A stretch of DNA of 64,000 bases from Anabaena sphaerica FACHB-251 (GCF_014696825.1 NZ_JACJQU010000001.1:744001-808000); one strand, 5' to 3'; counted from the stretch's first letter, positions 26,711 through 36,138 are shown. The notes: generated by a model not told the origin, from the letters alone. A program made the numbers and translations.

Positions 26711-29700
26711 TTATTCCACAGCCCCCAATGCCTTCAAAGTCAATATTTCCGCACGGCTTAACCCCTTCATTCCCTTAATTTTCAACCCTGCATATAACCT
26801 ATGGTCAAAGGTAGCAATACATTCACCAGTCTGCACATACCACAGTTTCACCGTCTGATCACCACTACCACTAGCCAAGGTTTGACCATCCCCACTCCAG
26901 GCTACTGACCAACCCGAATCGCTATGACCCTCTAGCGATCGCACACAGTCCCCAGTCTGGACATTCCACAGTTTCACGGTTGTATCATAACTACCACTAG
27001 CCAAAGTTTGACCATCTCCACTCCAGGCTACTGACCAAACCGAATCGCTATGACCCTCTAGGGTTTGCACACAGTCCTCAGTCTGGACATTCCACAGTTT
27101 CACCGTATTATCACTACTACCACTAGCCAAGGTCAGACCATCTCTACTCCAGGCTACTGACCTAACCCCACTGCTATGACCCTGTAAAGTTCGCACACAG
27201 TCCCCAGACTGCACATCCCACAGTTTCACCGTATTATCACTACTACCACTAGCCAAGGTCAGACCATCTCCACTCCAGGCTACTGAGTTAACCCAATCGC
27301 TATGACCCTGTAAAGTTCGCACACAGTCCCCTGTCTGCACATCCCACAGTTTCACCGTATGATCATCACTACCACTAGCCAAAGTCAGACCATCTCCACT
27401 CCAAGCTACTGAGTTAACGCAATCGCTATGACCCTGTAAAGTCCGCACACAGTCCCCTGTCTGCACATCCCACAGTTTCACCGTATGATCATCACTACCA
27501 CTAGCCAAAGTCAGACCATCTCCACTCCAGGCTACTGAGTTAACCCAACTGCTATGACCCTCTAGGGTTCGCACACAGTCCCCAGTTTGCACATCCCACA
27601 GTTTCACCGTATGATCAGAACTACCACTAGCCAAGGTCAGACCATCTCCACTCCAGGCTACTGACCTCACCCAACTGCTATGACCCTCTAGGGTTCGCAC
27701 ACAGTCCCCAGTCTGCACATCCCACAGTTTCACCGTATGATCATCACTACCACTAGCCAAAGTCTGACCATCTCCACTCCAGGCTACTGAGTTAACCCAA
27801 CTGCTATGACCCTCTAGGGTTCGCACACAGTCCCCAGTTTGCACATCCCACAGTTTCACCGTTTTATCACTACTACCACTAGCCAAGGTCAGACCATCTC
27901 CACTCCAGGCTACTGACCTCACCAAACTGCTATGACCCTGTAAAGTCCGCACACAGTCCCCAGTTTGCACATCCCACAGTTTCACCGTTTTATCAGAACT
28001 ACCACTAGCCAAGGTCAGACCATCTCCACTCCAGGCTACTGACCTCACCAAACTGCTATGACCCTGTAAAGTCCGCACACAGTCCCCAGTTTGCACATCC
28101 CACAGTTTCACCGTTTTATCAGAACTACCACTAGCCAAGGTCAGACCATCTCCACTCCAGGCTACTGACCTCACCAAACTGCTATGACCCTGTAAAGTCC
28201 GCACACAGTCCCCAGTTTGCACATCCCACAGTTTCACCGTTTTATCAGAACTACCACTAGCCAAAGTCAGACCATCTCCACTCCAGGCTACTGAGTTAAC
28301 GCAATTGCTATGACCTACAAATGTCAATATTTCCCTTCCTGTTACGGCATTCCAAATTTGGACTCTACCGTTACTATCTCCTGTAACCAGGTATTTTCCA
28401 TCTGGACTATAAGCAAGGGAATAAACTGATCCTAATGCCTTAGCAAAAAAAGTATCTGTTAAATTTGCCCCAGTCAGGTTGACATTAGACAAACTAGCCA
28501 AACCAAAATTTACATCAGGTATAACTGTCTCACTCAAATCCTGTTTTTCTAAAGCAAAGCGACTCCCTTTGAGTAACAACTGTACCGCATTACTGCCACA
28601 AAAACCTGCTTCTGCTTCGGTTTTACCTTTGGTGGCTTTGACTACTTCTAATAAACGTTGATTAGCTGCTGCTGACAACATGAGAAACATCAAATCTAAG
28701 ACGGCTTTGGCTAACAGAGTTTTCCCAAAATTCCCGGTAGGGTCTATTTTTTCTTGGTGGCAGGGGCGAACATCCGCAAATTCTCGAAAATCTGCGGTTA
28801 AAATTCCTAAGTCTCGTCCCAATTTATAAGCAACAAAAAACTCTAATAATGACCTATGGGCAGGAGAATAATCACCATCAGCATTTCTAATTAACATGGT
28901 TTGCCCCATCATATCGTAATGCCAATGATCTAAATCTTTTTGTTCCTGGATTTCTTTGCTAAAACAACTCCGAATCCGGTCAGGAAATTCTTTATAATTT
29001 AAACTCATTTTGTCATTTGACAGCATTTCCCAGGATAATTCACACAGGAAATATAATTTATCTGCTATTGAGGTAAAAGTGCGTGCCGATTTAATATCCC
29101 GTTCCATTTTCTGCCGCACTGCATAGAGATAAACACGGGAAATATCCACAGGTTTACCAGATTCAATATCCGGTAATGCTTCCATAATTAAATCAATCAT
29201 CACCGGACGACGTGCTAAGTCTAATAATTGTTGATTGTTAATTACACTAGCAACGGTTTCTGGTTTAGCTTTAAAATCAAGTACCTGTTTAATTTGTTCA
29301 TCATCAAATTTTTCTAATTCTAAAACTTCAAATTGGGGCTGTTCTCCTGTTAAATTAGAAGTAGATGCTTGTAATTCTGCATTTAACAGTCTGCGTCCTT
29401 CCAATGCTTCAGGGAAATGTTCCGTCCGACAAGTTAAAATTGCTTTCGTTCCTTCTGTTCCTACAACTTTGGCTAACTCCCAGAAATTATTAATCATCGC
29501 TTGACGATCTACCCGTGCAGCCATTTCGTCAAAACCATCAAAGATTAATAATAATTTGCCCATGCGGTTAAGTTGTTCAAAGGCAGAATATCCAGATAAA
29601 CCAATTTGATGTTTACGGAAAAAGAACTCAGAAAATAGAGATTCAATACTCACCGCTTTGGCATAATCTCTTAAAGGAATCACTAAGGGAATACGCGGTC

Positions 29701-30898
29701 TTTCAGTACCGTTATTTTTTGCTTTTAAATATTCCTGTAAAGCTAACCAAGCATAATGAAAAGCAAACCAAGTTTTACCTGTACCAAATTCCCCTAAAAT
29801 TGATAAATGTTCTTTAACCGGATCATCTAACCATTGATTAATATAACCTTCAATCCATCCATCTTCTTGACCATAATGACTAATACCAATACGTTGTTTC
29901 GTTTTGGGGTTAATTTCCTCTTTAGTACAAGCTAAGGGAACATAATATTGATCAATTCCTCTGCTTTTAACTTCTGTTTCTAACCAATCAAAATAACCAC
30001 TAAAATCAGCATCAGCTTCAATTAATTCATCAAATGAATAACAAAAAATATGGCTATTTTCAGCTTTTTCAACTTCGGTTCTGGCTAATTTACTAACTCG
30101 ACGCGGTGCAACAATCCAACATTCATCAACTTTTTGAGTTTCTACAGCTTGTTTTACTGCATTAATATCATTAATTCCCGCTTCTGCTTCTACTCCGTGA
30201 ATCAAAATCCGGTCATATCCTCGCCGTTTGGGGATATTAATAATCCATTCAAAATAATCTTTTTCTAAGACTTCGTATTGTTCAAATTTATAACCCAGTG
30301 TTTCAAACCATTTTTTTAATTGTTTAGCTAATTCTGTTTCTCTGACAATTTCCGCAGGTGGTAATAATTGCTGTTGACTTTGTACTATTTGGGCAATTTG
30401 TTTTTGAATCTCCGGTAAACTAAGTTGGTTAATTTGTTCCCGAACTTGAGTTAAACTATTTTGTAAATTCTCTAATTTATGGTCTTGTAAAATTTCCGTT
30501 GCTGTTCTAGGTCGTTTGGCAATTTCCACAAATAAACGGGCAAATTCAGCCAATTCTCGACGATAATCAATTTTTTGATCTTTGATTTTATCGCCAATAT
30601 CAGAACTTTGAATATAATTATCTAATGTTTGAATATTAAAACTTTTATTTTGACTAAATGCTTTCTGAAACTCTTCTTTAATTTTTTGTTCTTTAAATAA
30701 CTGTAAAATAGCTTTTGGTTTCCCGACTCCATACTCAATCAAAGTATAAACATAAACGCCATCAAAATCATTAGGTGGTGTCTCTGGTTTTAAATCAAAT
30801 TTATTTAAAAGTCGTAATCGAGTTTCACTGTACTCTAATTTATCTAAGACTTTACCTACTGCTTCCCCAATTAATGCGTCAATAATTTTATCAAGCAT
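26711..30898 (-). CDS. NACHT-type STAND ATPase with nuclease-like N-terminal region and 13 WD40 repeats
   Basis: About 1395 residues from the ATG at 30898; a TTG two codons earlier is less likely. Using numbering from that TTG, the helical N-terminus is 1-180. A PD-(D/E)xK-like region at about 190-300 (WFETLGYKFEQYEVLEKDYF, then YDRILIHGVEAEAG) may be a degenerate restriction-endonuclease fold. The NACHT ATPase starts at about 365 with Walker A GEFGTGKT (371-378) and Walker B LLLIFDGFDE (451-460). A helical segment and a short pentapeptide-like stretch (LSNVNLTGANLTD) lead into one divergent and twelve near-identical WD40 repeats. STAND proteins sense a ligand through the propeller and oligomerise; bacterial NACHT proteins include anti-phage sensors. 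It is transcribed alone. Confidence 0.9.
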   Translation of the reverse strand: MLDKIIDALIGEAVGKVLDKLEYSETRLRLLNKFDLKPETPPNDFDGVYVYTLIEYGVGKPKAILQLFKEQKIKEEFQKAFSQNKSFNIQTLDNYIQSSDIGDKIKDQKIDYRRELAEFARLFVEIAKRPRTATEILQDHKLENLQNSLTQVREQINQLSLPEIQKQIAQIVQSQQQLLPPAEIVRETELAKQLKKWFETLGYKFEQYEVLEKDYFEWIINIPKRRGYDRILIHGVEAEAGINDINAVKQAVETQKVDECWIVAPRRVSKLARTEVEKAENSHIFCYSFDELIEADADFSGYFDWLETEVKSRGIDQYYVPLACTKEEINPKTKQRIGISHYGQEDGWIEGYINQWLDDPVKEHLSILGEFGTGKTWFAFHYAWLALQEYLKAKNNGTERPRIPLVIPLRDYAKAVSIESLFSEFFFRKHQIGLSGYSAFEQLNRMGKLLLIFDGFDEMAARVDRQAMINNFWELAKVVGTEGTKAILTCRTEHFPEALEGRRLLNAELQASTSNLTGEQPQFEVLELEKFDDEQIKQVLDFKAKPETVASVINNQQLLDLARRPVMIDLIMEALPDIESGKPVDISRVYLYAVRQKMERDIKSARTFTSIADKLYFLCELSWEMLSNDKMSLNYKEFPDRIRSCFSKEIQEQKDLDHWHYDMMGQTMLIRNADGDYSPAHRSLLEFFVAYKLGRDLGILTADFREFADVRPCHQEKIDPTGNFGKTLLAKAVLDLMFLMLSAAANQRLLEVVKATKGKTEAEAGFCGSNAVQLLLKGSRFALEKQDLSETVIPDVNFGLASLSNVNLTGANLTDTFFAKALGSVYSLAYSPDGKYLVTGDSNGRVQIWNAVTGREILTFVGHSNCVNSVAWSGDGLTLASGSSDKTVKLWDVQTGDCVRTLQGHSSLVRSVAWSGDGLTLASGSSDKTVKLWDVQTGDCVRTLQGHSSLVRSVAWSGDGLTLASGSSDKTVKLWDVQTGDCVRTLQGHSSLVRSVAWSGDGLTLASGSSDKTVKLWDVQTGDCVRTLEGHSSWVNSVAWSGDGQTLASGSDDHTVKLWDVQTGDCVRTLEGHSSWVRSVAWSGDGLTLASGSSDHTVKLWDVQTGDCVRTLEGHSSWVNSVAWSGDGLTLASGSDDHTVKLWDVQTGDCVRTLQGHSDCVNSVAWSGDGLTLASGSDDHTVKLWDVQTGDCVRTLQGHSDWVNSVAWSGDGLTLASGSSDNTVKLWDVQSGDCVRTLQGHSSGVRSVAWSRDGLTLASGSSDNTVKLWNVQTEDCVQTLEGHSDSVWSVAWSGDGQTLASGSYDTTVKLWNVQTGDCVRSLEGHSDSGWSVAWSGDGQTLASGSGDQTVKLWYVQTGECIATFDHRLYAGLKIKGMKGLSRAEILTLKALGAVE
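26786..28300 (-). repeat. Tandem array of twelve 126-bp WD40-coding repeats
   Basis: Each unit encodes 42 residues of the form VxSVAWSGDGxTLASGSxDxT followed by VKLWDVQTGDCVRTLxGHSxx. Three consecutive units around 27915-28300 are almost identical at DNA level. Differences cluster at a few codons (K/H/N/T after SxD; Q/E before GH; the residues after GHS), as expected for variable propeller surfaces. Confidence 0.9.
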
Positions 30899-31034
30899 AA
30901 ACAAAACTTGGTATAAAGATTTTTACTTTTTATACCATCACACATATTTGCCTGTCAAGCTTTTAAAAAATCACTTTTAACCTTGATTATTCATCATTTT
31001 TTCGCAAACTCCTGAATTACTTCCTCGTTCCTCG

Positions 31035-31055
31035 TTCCCAGGTAGAACCTGGGAA
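31035..31055. repeat. Hairpin of the gttcccaggtagaacctggg type
   Basis: The ttcccaggt and acctgggaa arms pair perfectly. It sits in the 292-base gap between the NACHT gene and a DUF29 gene. I see no gene in that gap; it contains the divergent promoters. Confidence 0.65.
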
Positions 31056-31196
31056 TGCAGGAATGCAATCAAGAAGGATCTGCCTTGTGCTAACATTAAA
31101 TATGAGTTAGAGACTCATTAAATGTATTCCCTGTTGCTGATTCAGAGTTAAAATAGTAGATTAATAAACCAATCCAAACAAGATTGCAAAAACATC

Positions 31197-31646
31197 ATGG
31201 TTTCTATTCCCAAGACAGCAATCCGGTTGTATGATACTGATTTTCTAGCATGGACACAGCAAACGGCTGAGTTAATCCGCGCCGGAAAATGGGATAGGGT
31301 AGATTGGGAAGCGGTTGTTGAGGAGATCGAAAGCTTGGGAAGGTCAGATAAACGAGAGTTGAAAAGCCGATTGGAGGTATTGTTACAGCATTTGCTAAAA
31401 TGGCAATATCAGCCGAGCTTGCGAAGTGGCTCTTGGCAAAATACAATTACAGAACAACGCAACCGCATTGAAGATTTATTCCAAGATAGTCCTAGTCTTA
31501 ATCCTTATTTAGAAGAAGTCTTAGCTGAGTGTTACCGCAGAGGCAAAAAACTAGCAAGTAACGAAACAGGAATTTCTCAAAATACCTTTCCAGCAGATTT
31601 ACCTTACACTGTGACTCAAATTCTGGATATGGAATTTTTACCATAA
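31197..31646 (+). CDS. DUF29 family protein (copy 1)
   Basis: 149 residues. The family pattern is clear: LYDTDFLAWTQQTAELIRAG, EEIESLGRSDKRELKSRLEV, LLQHLLKWQYQP, RSGSW followed by TITEQRNRI. DUF29 proteins are helical, small and often multicopy in cyanobacteria; function unknown. Two more copies are at 40104 and 61052. The gene ends 9 bases before a hairpin and converges on the lysyl-tRNA synthetase gene. Confidence 0.88.
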   Translation: MVSIPKTAIRLYDTDFLAWTQQTAELIRAGKWDRVDWEAVVEEIESLGRSDKRELKSRLEVLLQHLLKWQYQPSLRSGSWQNTITEQRNRIEDLFQDSPSLNPYLEEVLAECYRRGKKLASNETGISQNTFPADLPYTVTQILDMEFLP

Positions 31647-31655
31647 ACTGTAGTC

Positions 31656-31673
31656 CCTGTCAGAGACAGGGAA
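31656..31673. terminator. Hairpin between convergent genes, possible bidirectional terminator
   Basis: The ccctgt and acaggg arms pair around five bases between the DUF29 stop (31646) and the lysyl-tRNA synthetase stop (31684). T-tracts are weak on both sides. Confidence 0.45.
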
Positions 31674-31683
31674 CAAGAATAAT

Positions 31684-33267
31684 TTAAACTTCCGCTTTTT
31701 CCTGAGACTGATTCAAAGCAACAACATCCTGCAACCTGGAAATCACAAAAGACTTCTCTAAATAAGAAAACAAACCGCCGGCTTTTGGACCTCGTTCTTT
31801 ATTTAAAAACGATAGATACAAAGCCTTAAAAGCAATTGCTTGTTGAATACCTAACTCCTTAGTAGTTGAGAAAATCAAAGTTTGCAATTCCTCAGCATCC
31901 CAGTTAGAAATATTCTGCAAATTCTCTGCTAATTTCTGCAAATAAGCAACTTGTTCCTCATTCAAATCATTTGCTTTTTCTGGAACTTGTTCTAAATAAA
32001 GAACTAACTTTTCTTCCTCATCTGCGTAGTCTTGCAACCACTTTTGAGCCGAAGCAATTCTTTGATTGACAATGAATTGATCATACTCAGTTAAAGGCTG
32101 TTGACTGCGTTGTACAACCTCATCTTGAATATTTAAACGCGGAACTTGTAACAAAGAAATCAGCGTACTAAAATCAAAAGGTTGGAAAGGTTTAATTTCA
32201 TCACCTAATTGCGCGTAAAATAACGGCATTAGTTCTTCAGTTAATTCAGAAGCTTGGGGATATTTGTTAATTAAAATATCGTAGTCTCTGAATAAACGAG
32301 TGACGGTTTCATAATTGGGTGCAAAATTAATTACTGTTCTCGGCTGAGTTCTTAACATCAAAAAGCGTAATAACTCAGGAGGAAGTAAAGCAGCAATTTC
32401 TTCTGCACTAGAACCCACACCCTTAGAAGAACTCATCTTCGTACCATTAACGAGAATAAATTCATACGGTGAATGAAAAGGAGGTTGCTTATTTAAAACC
32501 TTGCGACAAATAGCATTAGCCACATCTCTAGAACCACCTTTTTGAGAGTGGTCTTTACCTGCCATTTCGATAGTTACACCTACGACATCCCACTTCGCAA
32601 CCCATTCCACTTTCCAAGGTAATTTACCATTACCATCAAAAGGAGAAACCCAACCAGAATGACCACAACCTTTTGTATAGTCAGTTGCATCTGGATTACA
32701 AGTGTAAAAAACTTCTGAACCGTTATAGTCTGTAGTTACAGTTGTGGCGATTTTGCCGCAATTTTCACAAATAACTTGAAAAGGATACCAGTTATTGGGG
32801 CGGTCTGCTTTACTTACTTCTTTATATGCTTCTCGGACTAGGTGAGCATTTTTTAAAAAAGTGTCGATATGGGAATTTAGTTTTCCAGAACGATATAAAT
32901 CACGTAAAAAATAAGTTTCTGGTTTAATTCCTAAATACTCAAAAACTTCAAAAAATTCGCCAATGAAATATTTAGCGTAATCACTTGCACCTTCTCCAGG
33001 TGAAGGAACGTTACACAAAGGAAAACCCAAATAAGGAGAAAATTTTTCTTGGTCTAGGTATTTGGGAACTGTATCCAGCGCGTCATAGTCATCCACACCG
33101 TACAAGAATTTCACGGGCTTACCTGCGTGTTTCAAGGCACGGTAAATAACGTCATGGATAACCACACCCCGCAATGACCCGACGTGGACTCTACCTGATG
33201 GAGTCTTAGAATCATTAACTACCTGGTAGCCTTGTGCATCAGCAGCGATTTTATCAGCCCAAAACAT
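31684..33267 (-). CDS. lysS: Class I lysyl-tRNA synthetase
   Basis: 527 residues. The class I Rossmann signatures are present as PSGRVHVGSLRG (HVGS at 28-31, in place of HIGH) and KMSSSKG (277-283). A Cys-rich insertion (C167, C170, C190, C201) suits the zinc-binding part of archaeal-type LysRS, and the helical anticodon-binding cage follows. It charges tRNA-Lys. Bacteria mostly use the unrelated class II enzyme, so this form in a cyanobacterium is notable; the window does not show whether a class II gene also exists. It is transcribed alone, with about 70 bases to the upstream MBL gene. Confidence 0.92.
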   Translation of the reverse strand: MFWADKIAADAQGYQVVNDSKTPSGRVHVGSLRGVVIHDVIYRALKHAGKPVKFLYGVDDYDALDTVPKYLDQEKFSPYLGFPLCNVPSPGEGASDYAKYFIGEFFEVFEYLGIKPETYFLRDLYRSGKLNSHIDTFLKNAHLVREAYKEVSKADRPNNWYPFQVICENCGKIATTVTTDYNGSEVFYTCNPDATDYTKGCGHSGWVSPFDGNGKLPWKVEWVAKWDVVGVTIEMAGKDHSQKGGSRDVANAICRKVLNKQPPFHSPYEFILVNGTKMSSSKGVGSSAEEIAALLPPELLRFLMLRTQPRTVINFAPNYETVTRLFRDYDILINKYPQASELTEELMPLFYAQLGDEIKPFQPFDFSTLISLLQVPRLNIQDEVVQRSQQPLTEYDQFIVNQRIASAQKWLQDYADEEEKLVLYLEQVPEKANDLNEEQVAYLQKLAENLQNISNWDAEELQTLIFSTTKELGIQQAIAFKALYLSFLNKERGPKAGGLFSYLEKSFVISRLQDVVALNQSQEKAEV

Positions 33268-33338
33268 TTGTCTTTATGTCTTTTCACAATCTCTCTATTC
33301 TACCTCTAGGATTCGTCATCAGTGATGAGTTAAATCAG

Positions 33339-34238
33339 CTATTGGCTTGTAGTTAGTGCTTTAGCGTGAAAAGCTTCCATAAAATCAATACACCTGTGCA
33401 TCTGTTGTTGCATAATCTCAGTGTCAGCATGAAACCGTCGTCCATGACCTGGTAGCACCCACTCAAAGGAGTAATTGGCCAATTTACGCATAGATTTAAT
33501 CTGTTCTGACCAGGAATACCAACAGAAATCACGAAAAGCCACTAACTGCTGAAAATCTTCTGACCAAGCAAGATGATCTCCTGTAAACAGAAATTTATTT
33601 TTATAGAGTAAAACTGTATGTCCTTTGGTGTGACCGGGAACAGGGATGATTAATAAATCTGGTGTGAGTTGAAATGGTTCTGAACTTGTCAACTGTATTT
33701 CTATATTGCGTGTATCTGGAGCAATATCATCAATATGCAAAATACGTTGACAGTGAAAATGTTCGGCAAATTTTTGATGATCTGCAATATCGTCTTTGTG
33801 AGATAGGAACATATAACTAATTCCTCCCATCTCTTCTAGACGCTTAACTAAAGGTGAAGTAAAGCGGGGAGAATCTACTAAAATGTTACCTTCTGGCAGT
33901 TGAATTAAATAAGAAGTAGCAGCAAAAGATTTTTCTGAATGATAGCCACAATGGTAAATATTTGCATTTATTAAAATTGGCAATGTTTGTTGCACACATT
34001 GAATATCTTTTGGTGTTTCTATTGTACCAATAGAACAAGTAGGACAAGATAAAAGTGCTTGTAGTGCTGCTAATCTTTCGGTATCATTTGTTGGTTGATG
34101 ATAAACTGCTGATTGTTCACCACTACGAGAAAATACTTCAGAAGCCATCCAACGACAAGTATCACAATCAATACAAGTGGTATCAACGTAAAAATCGCCG
34201 TTGACATTTTGGGGACGACGCAAACTTAATTTAGCCAT
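33339..34238 (-). CDS. Ferredoxin-like domain fused to an MBL-fold hydrolase
   Basis: 299 residues. N-terminal cysteines C22-x2-C25-x2-C28 and C65/C68 make a single [4Fe-4S] ferredoxin-like domain (about 12-75). A metallo-beta-lactamase domain follows, with SHKDDIADH (146-154) as the first metal motif, VPGHTKGHT as the second-site His loop and FTGDHLAW carrying the bridging Asp. Family members act as glyoxalase-II-like hydrolases or redox proteins; the substrate is unknown. Convergent or divergent partners are not obvious. Confidence 0.85.
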   Translation of the reverse strand: MAKLSLRRPQNVNGDFYVDTTCIDCDTCRWMASEVFSRSGEQSAVYHQPTNDTERLAALQALLSCPTCSIGTIETPKDIQCVQQTLPILINANIYHCGYHSEKSFAATSYLIQLPEGNILVDSPRFTSPLVKRLEEMGGISYMFLSHKDDIADHQKFAEHFHCQRILHIDDIAPDTRNIEIQLTSSEPFQLTPDLLIIPVPGHTKGHTVLLYKNKFLFTGDHLAWSEDFQQLVAFRDFCWYSWSEQIKSMRKLANYSFEWVLPGHGRRFHADTEIMQQQMHRCIDFMEAFHAKALTTSQ

Positions 34239-34327
34239 ATTTAACCTCTGGCTGAGAATAAACCCTACATGATCACGCTAACAAAGATGACTCTGATTAA
34301 AGACTACCAAAAGCTAGATTGATAACT

Positions 34328-34347
34328 GGGTAATGGGTAATGGGTAA
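34328..34347. repeat. Short tandem repeat (gggtaat heptamers)
   Basis: Three gggtaat units lie in the 568-base gap before the DUF389 gene. The gap also holds a cctgaat triple at about 34690-34708 and the tiny frame at 34465; otherwise I see nothing in it. Confidence 0.6.
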
Positions 34348-34464
34348 AAACTTCTTTTTTACCACAGTAATTTTCCTATGTGACAGTTAGGGTGAGGAAT
34401 GTGGGTTATAGTCACAAACGAACTACTAAATTGATGGTCAGTCATCTCTACTTTTTTAAAAAAC

Positions 34465-34488
34465 CTACTTTTTCACTAACCGAGTCAT
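34465..34488 (-). other. Seven-codon frame with a strong ribosome-binding site
   Basis: On the minus strand AGGAGG lies six bases before ATG, followed by MTRLVKK and TAG, then a T/A-rich hairpin-like stretch. A perfect Shine-Dalgarno is rare in this sequence. It could be a leader peptide or the front end of a lost gene. No downstream gene on that strand is close enough to be regulated by it. Confidence 0.3.
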
Positions 34489-34806
34489 GATATGCCTCCT
34501 ATTGTTTTTCAATTTAGTTCTCTAATAATTTATATAGTAATTAATAAACAGTAAGCCTTTAGTGAATTTATACTTTTCAAAAAATAAATTACTACCAGAG
34601 AATGAAATTACTTTATTCCATTAGTCATAAATAACGCATCAGACAAAACAAAAATTGCTGTTAATGGTTAATGAAGAATTAAAATCTTGAAACAATCCTG
34701 AATCCTGAATCCTTACGAGTATTTTATGTTCTTTTTCACAAGATATCTCTTTTGGTAGTAGAGCGATCGCCTAAAAAAGGAAGATGGTTACCGATAGGAG
34801 GTGAAA

Positions 34807-36021
34807 ATGCGTCAACTCATTATCCAAGTGCCGCGCGGAAACGGAAAAGCCGTTATTGATCTTGCTAAATCTCATAATGGCGCAAATCTGGCACAGTTTG
34901 AAGGGAATGCAGATGAACCAATTGATCTGGTAATGGTTCACATTTCAAATCAAAAGGTTGGGGAACTGGTAGAGCAGTTGCAAGACTTGCCCAAAGTACA
35001 CATCACGCTCATACCAACTGGTGTGATGGCTCTGCAACCACCTGCGTCATCAGCACCACAGCAGGTTGTGGATGTAGAGGAACGCAGTCCGATTGAGATT
35101 TTTCTCTCCGGTTTGCAAAGCTTTGGCTCATGGCGAGGCTTTCTTGGTTATGCAGCACTCGCAGGCTTTGTGGTCTGGATTGGCTTGTATACTAATACAA
35201 CTTACTTGCTGGTGGCGGCGATGCTGATAGCACCGTTTGCAGGCCCGGCAATGAATACAGCGATCGCTACTGCATGGGGCGATCGCAAACTCTTAGGACG
35301 GAGTATTTTACGATATTTTGCCGCTTTAACAGTCATAATTGCCACTACTTGGCTACTTAGCCTGATATTACGGCAAGAAATTCCCACCAGTTTAATGTTA
35401 GAAAGCAGTCAGGTTTCAGCAGTGGCAGTGATTTTACCATTGGCAGCCGGAGCAGCAGGGGCGCTTAACTTGGTACAGTCAGAGCGGAGTAGTTTAGTAT
35501 CTGGAGCAGCGACAGGAATGTTAGTTGCGGCTTCCTTAGCTCCACCTGCGGGAATCGTGGGTATGGCCAGTGCCATTGGCAGATGGGACATGGCAATTTC
35601 GGGGCTGTTCTTACTGTTTTTACAACTATGCGGTATTAACTTCTCAGCAGCTTTGTTGTTTCGAGTGTTCGGGTTGTCTGCTCAAGAAACTCGCTATCAG
35701 CGTGGTAAAAAACGAGTCTTTTTTTCTGCCTTGACAATCACTATCTTCGCATTGGCAGGTTTACTCACTTGGCAGTTCATAAATTCGCCTAATCTCCAAC
35801 GCTCTAGTCTTGCCCAACGTGCCAACGCCCAAGTCCAGAAAACTGTGGAACAAGTTGGTTTAGCAAAATTAGTCGAATCGAATGTGCGCTTTACACGAGC
35901 CAATATTGCAGGACAAGATACCCTGCTATCTGTTTTTATGTACAGCGTCAACCGCAAATTACAGCCTCTAACGAAGAAATTCGCGCTCGCCTCACCCAAT
36001 CAATTCAAACCCAATTATTAA
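34807..36021 (+). CDS. DUF389 membrane protein, C-terminus altered by a frameshift
   Basis: 404 residues from the ATG at 34807 (TAGGAGG just upstream; the GTG at 34801 overlaps that site). An N-terminal soluble domain of about 90 residues is followed by about six hydrophobic helices (FLGYAALAGFVVWIGLY, LLVAAMLIAPFAGPAMNTAI and others), the TIGR00341/DUF389 layout. The present frame ends in an unconvincing tail, KKFALASPNQFKPNY. In the minus-one frame the text continues sensibly as ITASNEEIRARLTQSIQ to VNVLEPPAARQ, stopping at 36089. Loss of one A in the cgcaaatt run near 35957 would explain it. It is first of a five-gene membrane series. Confidence 0.85.
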   Translation: MRQLIIQVPRGNGKAVIDLAKSHNGANLAQFEGNADEPIDLVMVHISNQKVGELVEQLQDLPKVHITLIPTGVMALQPPASSAPQQVVDVEERSPIEIFLSGLQSFGSWRGFLGYAALAGFVVWIGLYTNTTYLLVAAMLIAPFAGPAMNTAIATAWGDRKLLGRSILRYFAALTVIIATTWLLSLILRQEIPTSLMLESSQVSAVAVILPLAAGAAGALNLVQSERSSLVSGAATGMLVAASLAPPAGIVGMASAIGRWDMAISGLFLLFLQLCGINFSAALLFRVFGLSAQETRYQRGKKRVFFSALTITIFALAGLLTWQFINSPNLQRSSLAQRANAQVQKTVEQVGLAKLVESNVRFTRANIAGQDTLLSVFMYSVNRKLQPLTKKFALASPNQFKPNY

Positions 36022-36111
36022 AACAAAACCTCAACGTCACACCTTTAGTTAGTGTAAATGTTCTAGAGCCTCCGGCAGCTAGGCAATAATACGAATTTTC
36101 CCAAATCCGCT

Positions 36112-36132
36112 ATTAATTACGAATTACGAATT
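36112..36132. repeat. Short tandem repeat (aattacg heptamers)
   Basis: Three units of aattacg end six bases before the channel gene's ATG, like the copy before the gene at 24042. Confidence 0.6.
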
Positions 36133-36138
36133 GATATT

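Noticed and set aside
26786-28300. Regular direct repeats resembling an array
   Set aside because: The 126-bp period is coding, in frame and gives WD40 repeats; there are no short repeat/unique spacer units of a CRISPR array.
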